Shown here in pieces: positions 36,915-44,324 of a stretch of 64,000 bases of DNA. This DNA comes from an uncultured Eubacteriales bacterium. Lineage in GTDB: Bacteria > Bacillota > Clostridia > Oscillospirales > Oscillospiraceae. The notes beneath the pieces were generated by a model. That model saw only the letters and a list, made by a program, of their open reading frames with translations, did no database searches and had not been told where the DNA came from. Position numbers and translations under genes: made by a program. The number at the start of each line of letters is the position of its first letter. The stretch's first letter is position 1. The stretch is from the NCBI GenBank assembly GCA_900319695.1, contig ONPN01000010.1, positions 33,050 through 97,049 of the forward strand, in the 5' to 3' direction.

Positions 36915-36943
36915 ATTTTACCATGTCTTTCTGGGCGGGTCAA
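36915..36943 (-). promoter_or_regulatory. Promoter for the Na/Pi symporter
   Basis: On the minus strand TTGACC (36943-36938) and TAAAAT (36920-36915), spacing 17, about 53 bases before the ATG. Confidence 0.7.
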
Positions 36944-37020
36944 GGCAAACAAATAGAGAGTAAACACAAGAAAGCGGCTTGCCTCTCTCCCGCCCGCCGG
37001 CGTCGGCGAGCCAAGTTATG

Positions 37021-37782
37021 TCACCCAATCCCAAACAATCTCTTTCCGTTCTCCATCGTAGCCGCCGCGATCTCATCCACCGTCAGCCCTTTGACTTCTG
37101 CAATCTTTTCGGTTATGTAAACTAAATTACGCGAATCGTTGCGCTTGCCCCGGTTCGGGACGGGCGTCAGATAGGGGCTGTCCGTCTCAATGAGGATGCG
37201 GTCAAGCGGGCAGATTTCCAGCACCTCGAGGGCTTTGCGCGCGTTTTTGTAGGTGATGGGCCCGTCAAAGCCCAGATACCAGCCGCGCCTCAGCAGCTCC
37301 TCCGCCATCTCGACCGACCCGGAGTAGCAGTGGAACACGCCGCGCAGGCTCTCATACCGCCGCACGATGTCCAGGCAGTCACCGTGGGCCTCGCGGTCGT
37401 GGACGATGACCGGCAGATCGAGCGCGAGGGCCATGTCAAGCTGCCGCACAAACAGGGCCTTCTGCTCCTCCTTGTGACTTGCGTCCCAGTAATAGTCAAG
37501 GCCGATCTCCCCGATGGCGACGCACTTTTCGTGCCGGGCAAGCTGCGCGATCCTGTCCAGATCGCCCTCCGCCATGTCGCCCATGTCCTCTGGATGGATG
37601 CCGACGGCGGCGTAGACGTGGGCAAAGCGCCCGGCCAGCGCGATCGCCGTCTCGCTGGAGCTCACTTCGCAGCCGGGGTTGACGACGAGGCTGACGCCCG
37701 CCTCCGGCAGCGCCGAGAGCACGGCCTCCCGGTCCGCGTTAAAGGCCCCGCTGTCATAATGCGCGTGGGTGTCAAAATACAC
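37021..37782 (-). CDS. TatD-family metal-dependent hydrolase
   Basis: 253 residues from a GTG start, chosen because AAAGGGAG ends seven bases before it and because FDTHAHYD, the usual start of TatD proteins, follows at once. Metal motifs are THAH (H6, H8), IGEIGLDYYW, PVIVHDREAH, GVFHCYSGS and LIETDSPYL. The usual length of the family is 250-260. It is a 3'-5' DNA/RNA exonuclease-type enzyme. The long open frame upstream of the GTG has no support. Confidence 0.92.
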   Translation of the reverse strand: MYFDTHAHYDSGAFNADREAVLSALPEAGVSLVVNPGCEVSSSETAIALAGRFAHVYAAVGIHPEDMGDMAEGDLDRIAQLARHEKCVAIGEIGLDYYWDASHKEEQKALFVRQLDMALALDLPVIVHDREAHGDCLDIVRRYESLRGVFHCYSGSVEMAEELLRRGWYLGFDGPITYKNARKALEVLEICPLDRILIETDSPYLTPVPNRGKRNDSRNLVYITEKIAEVKGLTVDEIAAATMENGKRLFGIG

Positions 37783-37842
37783 GATAACACTCCCTTTCGT
37801 TTCTATACTACATGGCGCGCCCCTCTTTTGCAAGCATTTTGC

Positions 37843-37871
37843 TTGACGCTTGCGCCGCCGACGTGTAAAAT
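37843..37871 (+). promoter_or_regulatory. Promoter for the phosphodiester glycosidase-like gene
   Basis: TTGACG at 37843-37848 and TAAAAT at 37866-37871, spacing 17, 33 bases before the ATG. Confidence 0.7.
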
Positions 37872-37904
37872 ATACTATATCTTGTATGACAACCGGAGAC
37901 CGCC

Positions 37905-39410
37905 ATGAAGAAAAAACACGTCTCTCCCCTGCTGCTTCTGCTGCTGATCCCGCTGGTCTGCGCCGCCGCGGCGCTGGCCCTGCTGCGCCCCAAGGGCGAC
38001 CCAGCGAAGGCGCTTCAAACGGCACTCGCGTCGCTCTCCGCGCCCGCGGACACCTCCCTGACAGGGCTCGACGCGGAACTCGCAGACGCCTTTGGACGCT
38101 GCCTGCGCTATGAGTTCGGCCCCTTTGAACAGAAGCTGCGCAGCGCCTCCGGTACGGTGACGCGCACGGCGCTGGACGCGGGGCTGCTGACGGACGGGCT
38201 TGCGGAGGAGATGCAGTCAAAGCTCAACGCGCGGGCGGCCGCGGCCAAACGCAGCGCGGAGCTCTATACCGAAGACGGCGCTGTCCTGCCCGCCCTGTGC
38301 GAGGCGTTTTATACCGAGGTCATGGAGGCAAGGCTTTCCCACGCGGAGGACTACTGCCGCAGCGTGGAGATCCCGGTCACAATGACTTTTGAGGGCGGCG
38401 AGTGGAAAGCCGATCTCAGCGCTTTTGTCCCGGAAACGCTGCCGAGCAGACCGGGCTTTGAGGTGAGCGCCGCCGCGCTCGAGCCGGTTCCCCTCCACTA
38501 TACTCTTCCCCGCACAGGCCCAGGCCCGGTGCCCGATCCCGCCTGCTACGGCGAGTCGGATGACCCTCAGGTGCTCGCAAGGCTGCTGGAAAGTCCGACA
38601 GCGCAGCGGCTTATCAACGGCCAGAAGCTGGACTTTGACCCCGCGCGCGATATGCTGGGCAGGCCCGTTCGCTGGTATCTCGACGAGACCATCCTCTCCC
38701 TCGTCTGGCAGCAGGACGAGCACGGCGCCGTCGGCACCTTCGCGGAGGTCTTCATCGCCGACGCAAGCCAGCTCCGCCGCAAGCTCGCGGACGACGAGTT
38801 CGGCTCCTATCAATATTACTTTCCCCATGAATTTGCCGAGCAGACCAACGCGGTTCTCGCGTGCAGCGGCGACTTCTACAACAGCGGCCGCGCTGACTAC
38901 GGCCTCTATGTCTACGACGGGGAGCTCATGCGCTGCTGCGTCACGGCGGGGCAGAGCTGTCTGTTTACGGACAGGGGCGACATGCTCTTTACCTATGAAA
39001 ACCAGTTTGCAAGTGAGGACGAGGCGAGGCGCTTTGTGAAGGAGAACAACGTGCTGTTCTCCCTGAGCTTCGGCCCGGTGCTCATTGACAACGGCCGGGA
39101 CGTGACCCCCGAGGACTACCCCTTCGGCGAGGTGCGCGAGGGCTACGCCCGCTGCGCGGTGGGCCAGCTCGGGGAGCGTCACTATCTGATGATGACCCTC
39201 AACCGCGAGTGGCTCGATCACGACGTGCTGGTGGTGCTGCGCAAGGCGGCGGACTCTATGATCGCCCACGGCTGCATCAACGCCTACACCCTCGACGGCG
39301 GCCAGACCGGCAGCATTCTCCTCGGCGGCGAGCTTATCAACCCCGTGCAGTTCGGCACAGAACGGGAGATGAGCGACATCTTCTACTTTGCCACCGCGCT
39401 GACAGACTGA
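37905..39410 (+). CDS. Secreted protein with C-terminal phosphodiester glycosidase (NAGPA/DUF2233)-like domain
   Basis: 501 residues. A hydrophobic N-terminal segment (LLLLLLIPLVCAAAALALL) anchors or exports it. Residues 30 to about 240 are an unrecognised helical domain. From about 300 the protein follows the NAGPA family plan: SGDFYNSGRADYGLYVYDG, CLFTDRGDML, FGPVLIDNG, RCAVGQLGERHYLMM, and the end block GCINAYTLDGGQTGSILLGG. These enzymes cut sugar-phosphodiester bonds or act in exopolysaccharide modification. The next gene is an O-antigen-ligase-like membrane protein behind its own promoter, so a joint surface-polymer role is possible. Confidence 0.78.
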   Translation: MKKKHVSPLLLLLLIPLVCAAAALALLRPKGDPAKALQTALASLSAPADTSLTGLDAELADAFGRCLRYEFGPFEQKLRSASGTVTRTALDAGLLTDGLAEEMQSKLNARAAAAKRSAELYTEDGAVLPALCEAFYTEVMEARLSHAEDYCRSVEIPVTMTFEGGEWKADLSAFVPETLPSRPGFEVSAAALEPVPLHYTLPRTGPGPVPDPACYGESDDPQVLARLLESPTAQRLINGQKLDFDPARDMLGRPVRWYLDETILSLVWQQDEHGAVGTFAEVFIADASQLRRKLADDEFGSYQYYFPHEFAEQTNAVLACSGDFYNSGRADYGLYVYDGELMRCCVTAGQSCLFTDRGDMLFTYENQFASEDEARRFVKENNVLFSLSFGPVLIDNGRDVTPEDYPFGEVREGYARCAVGQLGERHYLMMTLNREWLDHDVLVVLRKAADSMIAHGCINAYTLDGGQTGSILLGGELINPVQFGTEREMSDIFYFATALTD

Positions 39411-39417
39411 CGACGTC

Positions 39418-39446
39418 TTGCAAAGCACCGCCTCCCATGCTAAAAT
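39418..39446 (+). promoter_or_regulatory. Promoter for the O-antigen-ligase-like gene
   Basis: TTGCAA at 39418-39423 and TAAAAT at 39441-39446, spacing 17, 33 bases before the ATG. Confidence 0.65.
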
Positions 39447-39478
39447 AGATAGAATACATCACGTTGGAGTGGTTTCCC

Positions 39479-40897
39479 ATGCAAATGCTCAAAACCGAAT
39501 GGAGCGACAGGCGCTGGCGGCTGTTTCTCGCCTTCTGCGCGGGCGCGCTGCTGGTGTTCTATATGCTCTGCCCCGTCGCGCCGCTCAGGTGGCGTGACCT
39601 CTACGCCTCCTACGGCAAGACCGCTATTGTGGCCTTCGCCGCGATCTACTTCTTCCGCGCGCGTCTCGACGGCGTCAAAGAGGTCAAACTGGTCATCTGG
39701 TACACGATCTGGCTTTTCGTGTCTCGGCTTCTCAATACCGACTGGTACCTGCAAAACGAGCTCGACCTTGTGCTCAGCCGCGTGCTGTGCTGTGTGGTGC
39801 TGCCGGTGGGCCTGCTGCTGGAGGAGAAGGAGCGGCGCGTGATGCTCGACGCCGTGATCGCCGTCTGCGGGGCCTTCTACTTTGTGACCGCCCTGCTGGG
39901 CCTCTACGCCTGCATTTTCGGCGTATACTTCTATCTCCCGCCGGAGCATGTGGTCTTCGGCCTTGACAACAACTTCTATGCCAATTCCTTCGTCCGCATC
40001 GTCGCCTGGGAGACCACGCGCACCATCTCCGCCGTGTGGTTCTACCTCGCCTGGTGCATGATGCTCTATGAACTCTTTAAGTGCACGTCCCGCGTCTGGC
40101 GTGTGTTTATCGTGCTTGCCCTGTTTGTCTTCCACATGGCCATGGCCTTCTGCGTGACCCGCAGCGTCCTCATCGCCGCGAGCGTCAACGCCGCCATGCT
40201 GGCCGTGCTGCTGGGGATGCGGTATCTGCGTATCGAAAAGAAGGCCCTGCGCGTTTTTGCGATCACCGTGCTGGCCCTCGTCAGTCTCGTCGTGTGCTAT
40301 CTCAGCTTCGGCTGGCTGCGCGCGGGAACGGCGGCGGTCTACAACGCCATGGACGTGAAGATCGAGCGCACGTCCGACCAGTTTATGGATCAGAACGTTC
40401 TGAGCGAGGACGGCCAGGACTTTAACGACAACCGCGATTTCAAGGAGACCGTCTTCACCGGCTCCAACCGCCTCGGCGTCTATCTCAGCGCGATCCCCGC
40501 CATTAAGGACGAGCCGCTGCGCCTGCTGACCGGCAAGTACAGCAGCAAGCTCATGGACGGCCCGCACCGCTATCAGATCGGCCCCTTCTGGCACATGCAC
40601 AACTATCTGCTGCAGGTGCTGATGCTGACGGGTCTGCCGGGCTTTCTGCTGGTTCTGGCTTTCACGGTGCTGGTTGTCATCCGCATGTTCAGGCTCTTTT
40701 TCTCCAAGGCAAGTCTCGCCGTCAAGTCCCTGACCTTCCCGGTGGGCGGGGTCTTCCTCTACGGCATGCTCGAGACCATCCTCTTCACCGCCTCGGCGGA
40801 CGAGCGTGCGCTCACCGACTTCCGGGAGCTGTTCTTCTTCCTCGTCTGCGGCGTCATGCTGGCGTATTCCTACGAAGCCGAGCCCGCCAAAAAGTGA
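39479..40897 (+). CDS. Polytopic membrane protein, O-antigen ligase/polymerase-like
   Basis: 472 residues with ten or more hydrophobic segments and one large loop after residue about 285 (SDQFMDQNVLSEDGQDFNDN, then FTGSNRLGVYLSAI, ending with FWHMHNYLLQVLMLTG). The late loop and HNYLLQVLMLTGLPGF resemble the H-containing region of Wzy/WaaL-like proteins, which is the basis for the call. The ATG at 39479 has a GGAG nine bases before it. Other polytopic families remain possible. It may act on a surface polymer with the neighbouring glycosidase-like protein. Confidence 0.65.
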   Translation: MQMLKTEWSDRRWRLFLAFCAGALLVFYMLCPVAPLRWRDLYASYGKTAIVAFAAIYFFRARLDGVKEVKLVIWYTIWLFVSRLLNTDWYLQNELDLVLSRVLCCVVLPVGLLLEEKERRVMLDAVIAVCGAFYFVTALLGLYACIFGVYFYLPPEHVVFGLDNNFYANSFVRIVAWETTRTISAVWFYLAWCMMLYELFKCTSRVWRVFIVLALFVFHMAMAFCVTRSVLIAASVNAAMLAVLLGMRYLRIEKKALRVFAITVLALVSLVVCYLSFGWLRAGTAAVYNAMDVKIERTSDQFMDQNVLSEDGQDFNDNRDFKETVFTGSNRLGVYLSAIPAIKDEPLRLLTGKYSSKLMDGPHRYQIGPFWHMHNYLLQVLMLTGLPGFLLVLAFTVLVVIRMFRLFFSKASLAVKSLTFPVGGVFLYGMLETILFTASADERALTDFRELFFFLVCGVMLAYSYEAEPAKK

Positions 40898-40911
40898 CGG
40901 ACTTCTCCCCC

Positions 40912-40940
40912 TTGCGTATTTTTACCTGACGTGATATTAT
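40912..40940 (+). promoter_or_regulatory. Promoter for degV
   Basis: TTGCGT at 40912-40917 and TATTAT at 40935-40940, spacing 17, 37 bases before the ATG. Confidence 0.55.
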
Positions 40941-40977
40941 AATTTTTACCTGATTGTTTTTTAACAGGAGTGATGTT

Positions 40978-41826
40978 ATGACCAAGCCCGTCGTGATCAC
41001 GTGCGACAGCACCTGCGATCTGTCCCCGGAGCTGTGCGAGCGCTATGATATTCGCATCATCCCCCTCACTATCCTGCTGGGGGAGGACAGCCACCTCGAC
41101 GGTGTGAGCTTCGGCGCGGAGGACATCTACGCCCGATACCGCGCGGACGGCACCCTGCCGAAGACCTCCGCCCCCGGCATCCAGCAGTTCACGGATTTCT
41201 TCACCGCGATCCTGGACGAGGGCTGCGAGATCGTGCACCTGGACATCAGCGCGGAGCTGTCAAGCTCCTTTAATAACGCCTGCATCGCGGCCTCGGAGCT
41301 GGAGGGCGTGTACCCCGTCGACAGCCGGATGCTGTGCAACGGGGTCGGGCTTCTGGCCATTGAGGGCGCGGAGTGCCGGGACAAGGGCATGAGCGCCGCC
41401 GAGATCGCCGAGCATCTGCGCTGCCTGACGGACAAGGTCGACACCAGCTTTGTGCTGGACACCCTGGAATTTATGTGGAAGGGCGGGCGCTGCTCCGGCG
41501 TGACGGCGCTGGGGGCCAATCTTCTGCGCCTCAAGCCCGCGCTGGAGATGAAGGACGGCAAGCTCAGCGTCTACAAAAAGTACCGCGGCGCGATGTCGAC
41601 CGTCTACCGCCAGTACGTCCGGGAGCGCCTGGCCTCCGCCGACGTTCGCCCCGGTCATGTCTTTCTCGCCGACTCCGGCGAGGTGGCCGAGGAGACGCTG
41701 GAGGAGATGCGGGGCATCATCCGCGAGGCGGTGCCCGGTGCGGTCATCCACAGCGTCAAGGCCGGGTGCACCATCGTGTCCCACTGCGGGCCAAAGACCA
41801 TGGGCGTCATGTTTATCAGAAAGTAA
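40978..41826 (+). CDS. DegV family fatty-acid-binding protein (FakB-like)
   Basis: 282 residues; ATG at 40978 has CAGGAG before it. It has the DegV pattern VVITCDSTCDLSPELCERYDIRIIPLTILLG, then KTSAPGIQQFTDFF, LDISAELSSSFNNA, GVYPVDSRMLCNGVG and a late GPKTMGVMF. DegV proteins bind a fatty acid; FakB forms present it to the kinase FakA. No FakA lies nearby. The small gene that follows is 12 bases downstream, probably co-transcribed. Confidence 0.9.
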   Translation: MTKPVVITCDSTCDLSPELCERYDIRIIPLTILLGEDSHLDGVSFGAEDIYARYRADGTLPKTSAPGIQQFTDFFTAILDEGCEIVHLDISAELSSSFNNACIAASELEGVYPVDSRMLCNGVGLLAIEGAECRDKGMSAAEIAEHLRCLTDKVDTSFVLDTLEFMWKGGRCSGVTALGANLLRLKPALEMKDGKLSVYKKYRGAMSTVYRQYVRERLASADVRPGHVFLADSGEVAEETLEEMRGIIREAVPGAVIHSVKAGCTIVSHCGPKTMGVMFIRK

Positions 41827-41838
41827 GGAGTACATACC

Positions 41839-42165
41839 ATGCTGGACCCGAGAGACGTCGACAAGGTCCCCGATGAGGAATGGGAGCAATTTAAGAAAGA
41901 CGCCGTCAAGGACGAGCTCTACTATAACGGCCCCGGCGATCTGCTGGACACGGCGGAGGGGCGGGCAAAGTTCTGCCGCCTGAACAAGACCAGCGTCTAC
42001 CGCAAGCCGGACCCCAATAACCCCGGCTACAAGATCTGGGTGTTCAACAACCAGGGCCAGGGCATGGTGGTCAAAAAGCGCAGCAAGGTCGACCCCGCCC
42101 TCATGGAGGACGTGGAATACGACGCGGACGGAAAAGAAATCAGCCGGTCCTATGAACCGGCGTAA
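41839..42165 (+). CDS. Small conserved-looking hypothetical protein
   Basis: 108 residues, acidic start, no membrane segment or cysteine motif (one Cys only). It begins MLDPRDVDKVPDEEWEQFKKDAVKDELYYN after AAGGAG with good spacing. The Tyr/Asn/Gly-rich middle (YRKPDPNNPGYKIWVFNNQG) looks folded. I recognise no family. It shares a transcript with degV and ends at a strong terminator. Confidence 0.7.
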   Translation: MLDPRDVDKVPDEEWEQFKKDAVKDELYYNGPGDLLDTAEGRAKFCRLNKTSVYRKPDPNNPGYKIWVFNNQGQGMVVKKRSKVDPALMEDVEYDADGKEISRSYEPA

Positions 42166-42166
42166 C

Positions 42167-42202
42167 AAAAAATACCTCGTACATTTGTACGAGGTATTTT
42201 TT
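42167..42202. terminator. Strong bidirectional terminator between degV and hydrogenase clusters
   Basis: A perfect 16-base stem: AAAAAATACCTCGTAC (42167-42182) with GTACGAGGTATTTTTT (42187-42202). The A-run and T-run suit termination both ways for the convergent transcripts. Confidence 0.92.
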
Positions 42203-42215
42203 GTTGGGTTTTTGT

Positions 42216-42881
42216 TTACAGCACGATGGCGTTTTTCGGGCAGACGTCGGCGCAGGTGCCGCAGGCGACGCACTTGTCCTCGTCGAGCTTCCAGATCTTC
42301 TCCTTGCGGTCGACGGTCAGGGCCTCGCCGGGGCACTTTCTCGCGCAGATGGTGCAGTAGACACACTTGCTCGGATCCTGCGCGGGCTTGCCGTCGCCTC
42401 TCGGCTGGACGGCGGGCGCGGCGGGAGCCTCCGGCGCGGCGGGGGCCGCCCCCTCCTTCTTCGCCGGGGCTGCCGCCGGAGCGGCGGCGGGCTTGGGCGC
42501 GGGCTTCTTGATCGCCTTCTTGACGAAGGTGCCGGAGACGATCAGATCCCCCTCCTCAATGCCGATCATGTGGTAATCCGTGGTCAGCTCGATGGAGTGG
42601 CGGGTGCAGAAGTCGGCGCAGGTGTTGCAGAAGGTGCAGGAGCCGAGGTCAAAGCTGCGGGTGACCACGTCGTCCCCGTCCTCGTTCTTGACGCTGGTGT
42701 GGGTGATGGCCCCGCCGGCGCAGACGCGCTCGCACATGTTGCAGTTGATGCAGGTCTCCGGGTGGAAGACGATGCGGCCGCGGTAGTTGGGCGCAGCCGG
42801 GCTCTCCACGAAGGGATACATGTTGCAGCTCGGCTTGCTGAAGAGCTTCGAGACAGCTTCTTTCACAAACGGGAAATCCAT
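42216..42881 (-). CDS. Group 4 hydrogenase ferredoxin subunit (MbhN/NuoI-like) with an extra ferredoxin domain
   Basis: 221 residues. Residues 1-120 are a NuoI/MbhN-like 2[4Fe-4S] protein with cysteines at 44/47/50/54 and 82/85/88/92. An Ala- and Pro-rich linker (about 127-162) leads to a second 2[4Fe-4S] ferredoxin with cysteines 173/176/179/183 and 204/207/210/214. The usual subunit has only the first pair. The added domain could be a tethered electron carrier that docks ferredoxin or reduces the next cluster. It is the last gene of the membrane arm operon and its ATG overlaps the small subunit stop by one base. Confidence 0.9.
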   Translation of the reverse strand: MDFPFVKEAVSKLFSKPSCNMYPFVESPAAPNYRGRIVFHPETCINCNMCERVCAGGAITHTSVKNEDGDDVVTRSFDLGSCTFCNTCADFCTRHSIELTTDYHMIGIEEGDLIVSGTFVKKAIKKPAPKPAAAPAAAPAKKEGAAPAAPEAPAAPAVQPRGDGKPAQDPSKCVYCTICARKCPGEALTVDRKEKIWKLDEDKCVACGTCADVCPKNAIVL

Positions 42882-43321
42882 TACATCTGCCCCCTCTTCT
42901 GCTTGAGTATTTCGGTGGCCTTGGCAAGGCCGTCGATGATGGCCTCGGGCTTGGGCGCGCAGCCCGCGATGTCCACGTCCACATGGACGTACTTGGAAAG
43001 CGGCGCGCAGACGGAGTAGCTGCCCTTGAAGACGTTGCCGGACTGCGGGCAGGAGCCCATGGTGACGATGCATCTCGGCTCCGGCACCTGGTCGATGGTC
43101 CTGAGCACGCGGTCAAGGCTCAGCTTGGTGACAGGGCCCGTGACCACGACGATGTCCGCCTGGCGGGGGCTGCCCGCGAGCTTGAAGCCCAGGCGCTCCA
43201 CGTCGTAGCGCGGGGTCAGCACGGCGACGAGCTCGATATCGCAGCCGTTGCAGGAGCCGCTGTTGATGTGGAACAGCCAGGGTGACTTGGCGGTGCTCTC
43301 CTCAATGAGTTTCTTAAACAT
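42881..43321 (-). CDS. Group 4 [NiFe] hydrogenase small subunit (MbhJ/NuoB-like)
   Basis: 146 residues. Four cysteines for the N2-type proximal cluster are at 24 and 27 (SGSCNGCDIEL), 91 (MGSCPQSGN) and 121 (IAGCAPKPEAI). It is soluble, docks the large subunit and passes electrons from the ferredoxin subunit to the NiFe site. AAGGAGGGAGCC lies before the ATG. Confidence 0.93.
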   Translation of the reverse strand: MFKKLIEESTAKSPWLFHINSGSCNGCDIELVAVLTPRYDVERLGFKLAGSPRQADIVVVTGPVTKLSLDRVLRTIDQVPEPRCIVTMGSCPQSGNVFKGSYSVCAPLSKYVHVDVDIAGCAPKPEAIIDGLAKATEILKQKRGQM

Positions 43322-43333
43322 ATGGCTCCCTCC

Positions 43334-44311
43334 TTACAGACCGTACCACGCGAGCACAAGGCTGACAAGCGCAAGGCCGGAGACGACAGTCCAGTAGTAT
43401 TTGAATACCTGCTCGATCTTGAGTCTCGCGGTGACCGCGTGGACAAAGGAGATGAACAGGGCGGTGGCGGCGACGCAGAGCGCGAAGACGATCACGCCGT
43501 CCACGGCGGTGATGCCCGTGCCGACGCCGCCGAAGAACAGGGCGACGAAGAGGCTGGTCATGGTCAGCACCTTGACCGCGTGGCTGAGCTTGAACACCGC
43601 GAGCGGCGCGCCGGAGTACTCGGCGTGCATGCCCTCGCAGATCTCGGTCTCGGCCTCGGCGGTATCAAAGGGGTGGCTGCCGGTCTCGCCGGGGATGACC
43701 ATGGCGAAGGCCACGGCCGCGGGGATCATGCTGAGCTTCGTGATGAGGCTGCCGTTTTCGACCTGGTAGCGCGCGATCTCGCTGAGGGAGAAGCACAGGC
43801 CCGTGCCCATGGCGCTGCCGACGGTCCTGGCGATGGCCAGCAGGACGAGGACGAGGGGCAGCTCGCAGGCGATGATGGTGACCATCTCACGGCTGAGACC
43901 GACGCCCGCATAGGGGGAGCCGGAGGCCGCCGCGCCGAGGATGGCGGCGAGGGCCGGGATCAGCAGCAGATAGAGGATAACGATGATGTCCGCCATGCCG
44001 GAGAAGGCGCTGAAGCCGCGGATGGGGATGAAGAGCTGAATCACCACCAGGGCGGCGAGACCCACCAGCGGGGCCATGAGGAAGGTCGTCCGGGAGGCCG
44101 CCGCGGGGACGATGGTCTCCTTCCCGCAGAGCTTGAAGAAATCATAGAAGGGCTGCAGGATGGGAGGGCCGACGCGCTTCTGCATTCTGGCGACGAGCTT
44201 GCGGTCGATGCCGGTCAGCAGCATGCCGCAGAGGAAGCAGAACAGGAAGCCCGGGAAAATGAGGATGTAGCCCAGATACTGCAGGCCGTTGAGGAAAATA
44301 CTCGCTGTCAT
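43334..44311 (-). CDS. Group 4 hydrogenase membrane subunit (MbhM/NuoH-like)
   Basis: 325 residues, about eight hydrophobic segments. The NuoH/EchB pattern is plain: GIDRKLVARMQKRVGPP in the first loop, FYDFFKLCGKET next, and an acidic loop FDTAEAETEICEGMHAEYSG in the middle, which is the usual connection to the small subunit and the quinone-like cavity. ATG at 44311 has AAGGAGG eight bases before it. It links electron transfer to ion movement. Confidence 0.93.
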   Translation of the reverse strand: MTASIFLNGLQYLGYILIFPGFLFCFLCGMLLTGIDRKLVARMQKRVGPPILQPFYDFFKLCGKETIVPAAASRTTFLMAPLVGLAALVVIQLFIPIRGFSAFSGMADIIVILYLLLIPALAAILGAAASGSPYAGVGLSREMVTIIACELPLVLVLLAIARTVGSAMGTGLCFSLSEIARYQVENGSLITKLSMIPAAVAFAMVIPGETGSHPFDTAEAETEICEGMHAEYSGAPLAVFKLSHAVKVLTMTSLFVALFFGGVGTGITAVDGVIVFALCVAATALFISFVHAVTARLKIEQVFKYYWTVVSGLALVSLVLAWYGL

Positions 44312-44324
44312 GTTTCCCACCTCC

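Noticed and set aside
37783-38220. N-terminal extension of the TatD protein
   Set aside because: The open frame upstream overlaps the divergent gene and is Arg/Pro/Ala-rich noise; the GTG at 37782 has a good ribosome binding site and the usual TatD start.
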